Source: Methanobacteriota archaeon
GTDB lineage: Archaea; Thermoplasmatota; Thermoplasmata; RBG-16-68-12
Assembly: GCA_005878665.1 (NCBI GenBank)
Contig: VBLR01000065.1
Location: forward strand, 438 to 5,904
Direction of reading: 5' to 3'
Length of the DNA stretch: 5,467 nt
Below are positions 4,545 to 5,467 of this stretch, piece after piece. Each line of letters starts with the position of its first letter. Within the stretch, counting starts at the first letter, position 1. Below the pieces are notes generated by a model that was not told where the DNA came from, ran no database searches, and was given only the letters and a program-made list of their open reading frames with translations. Made by a program: the position numbers and the translations under genes.

Positions 4545-5467
4545 TCAGTACGACTCCCAGCGGAGACCGAGCGGCTCGTGGACGACTCCTCGGCCCCGTG
4601 CAACTTCGCCGACGACCTTTCCTTGAACGTCCGGCCGCATCGCGCGAATCGCGTTCTTCGCGGCGTCTTCCGATCCCACGACGGCGAAGCCCATGCCCAT
4701 GTTGAACGTCTGGTACATTTCCGGGTCCTCGATCCCCCCGAGTTCCTGAATCTCCCGGAACCAAAGGGGCGGCTCGAGGGGTTCCGTGATCCGGAACTCG
4801 ACGTTCGGCTTGAGCCGGATGAGATTTCGGAGCCCGCCTCCGGTGATGTGGGCCATCCCGTGGACCTTTGCCCGTCGGAGCGCGCGCAGGACCGGTCGAA
4901 CATAGATCGCGGTCGGCTCCAGGAGTTCTTCTCCCCAGGGGCGTCCGGATTCGCCGACCTTGTCGAACACCGTGAGCGACGCGTCCCTCAGGACTCGACG
5001 CGCGAGGGTTAGGCCGTTCGAATGGATGCCGTTGCTCGGGAGGCCCACGATGACGTCTCCGGGCCGGATCGCCCGGCCGTCCACGATCTTCGACTTCCGC
5101 ACGACGCCGAAGCAGGTGCCCGCGAGGTCGTACTCGCGGACGAGCTCCGGCACAACGGCGATCTCCCCGCCGATGATCGAGACGTTCGCCATCTCCGCTC
5201 CCCGGTTCAGCCCCACGCCGATCTGGCGAGCGACCTCGCGGTCGTACGACTCGATCGCGACATAGTCGACGAAGGCAATCGGCTCGGCGCCGACGCAGAT
5301 CATGTCGTTCACATTCGTCGCGATGCAGTCGATCCCGATCGTGTCCCAGCGGCGCATCTCCTTCGCCACGAGGACCTTGGTCCCCACGCTGTCGGTGCAC
5401 AAGGAAAGGGCGTACGCGCCGAAGTCGACCAGGCCGGTGAAATGTCCAATCTTGGTGAGTGGCCTGC
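4545..5467 (-). CDS. purM: Phosphoribosylformylglycinamidine cyclo-ligase (AIR synthetase), N-terminus cut off
   Basis: Catalyses the ATP-dependent closure of formylglycinamidine ribonucleotide to aminoimidazole ribonucleotide, the fifth step of purine synthesis, in the cytoplasm. The last 306 residues are visible, and the frame stays open to the window edge, so about 25-40 residues are missing. Motifs in order: KIGHFTGLVDFG (5-16), the ATP-binding TDSVGTK (24-30, usually TDGVGTK), DCIATNVNDMICVGAEP (46-62), GGEIA (99-103), GLPSNGIHSNG (141-151), HGMAHITGGGL (202-212) and TFNMGMGFAVV (253-263). These cover both halves of the PurM/ThiL fold. TTG at 5402 is not the start, because conserved sequence (GHFTGL) lies before it. 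It is the first visible gene of a leftward unit and is followed after 19 nt by a HAD phosphatase. The purM promoter is outside the window. The gene appears intact. Confidence 0.97.
   Translation of the reverse strand, partial: RPLTKIGHFTGLVDFGAYALSLCTDSVGTKVLVAKEMRRWDTIGIDCIATNVNDMICVGAEPIAFVDYVAIESYDREVARQIGVGLNRGAEMANVSIIGGEIAVVPELVREYDLAGTCFGVVRKSKIVDGRAIRPGDVIVGLPSNGIHSNGLTLARRVLRDASLTVFDKVGESGRPWGEELLEPTAIYVRPVLRALRRAKVHGMAHITGGGLRNLIRLKPNVEFRITEPLEPPLWFREIQELGGIEDPEMYQTFNMGMGFAVVGSEDAAKNAIRAMRPDVQGKVVGEVARGRGVVHEPLGLRWESY

Noticed and set aside
4526..4903. N-terminal extension of the HAD phosphatase frame into purM
   Set aside because: The extra 126 residues are Ser/Arg/Thr-rich, run opposite no family motif and overlap the well-conserved end of purM. 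GTG 4525 with its ribosome-binding site is a better start.
4344..5012. Plus-strand open frame of 222 codons opposite purM and the HAD gene
   Set aside because: It is antisense to two genes with complete motifs, and its product shows no domain.
1..5467. CRISPR arrays, tRNA/rRNA genes, insertion sequences or defence genes
   Set aside because: There are no regularly spaced repeats, no terminal inverted repeats, no transposase or nuclease motifs, and no gap long enough to hold an RNA gene. All six minus-strand genes are compact, and five of them are clearly metabolic or have ordinary enzyme motifs.

Overview
The window looks like ordinary chromosomal sequence from a GC-rich archaeon. Three things point there: AT-rich TATA-like boxes about 28-29 nt upstream of start codons with no Shine-Dalgarno sequence (leaderless-type promoters), a short single-domain methylmalonyl-CoA mutase large subunit of the archaeal two-subunit kind, and archaeal-style PurM and monofunctional biotin ligase proteins. 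A GC-rich Thermoplasmatota-like lineage is my best guess, but this is inference from gene style, not a sequence search.

Layout, left to right. Positions 1-189 (+) hold the last 62 codons of a surface or membrane-anchored protein that enters from outside the window. It converges on six genes that all read leftwards on the minus strand. In their reading order these are: purM (5467-4545, N-terminus cut by the window edge); a HAD-family phosphatase 19 nt downstream (4525-3875); the methylmalonyl-CoA mutase catalytic subunit (3832-2180); methylmalonyl-CoA epimerase, overlapping the mutase by 4 nt (2183-1755); a seven-helix membrane protein of unknown function (1703-1026); and a biotin-protein ligase (970-221).

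The minus-strand genes fall into three likely transcription units. purM and the HAD gene form a purine-synthesis pair. The mutase and epimerase are a translationally coupled pair that interconvert (S)-methylmalonyl-CoA, (R)-methylmalonyl-CoA and succinyl-CoA. The membrane protein and biotin ligase form the third. The second and third units each have a recognisable TATA-like box placed for leaderless initiation. The biotin ligase next to the methylmalonyl-CoA genes fits a biotin-dependent acyl-CoA (propionyl-CoA) carboxylase elsewhere in the genome, feeding the same pathway. The B12-binding mutase subunit, its chaperone and the carboxylase are not in the window.

No intergenic stretch exceeds about 55 nt. 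I see no RNA gene, CRISPR array, mobile element or substantial repeat, and no convincing undescribed system. The points most worth a second look are the unusual short N-terminus of the mutase, the matched promoter boxes, the unidentified seven-helix protein linked to birA, and the HAD phosphatase linked to purM.
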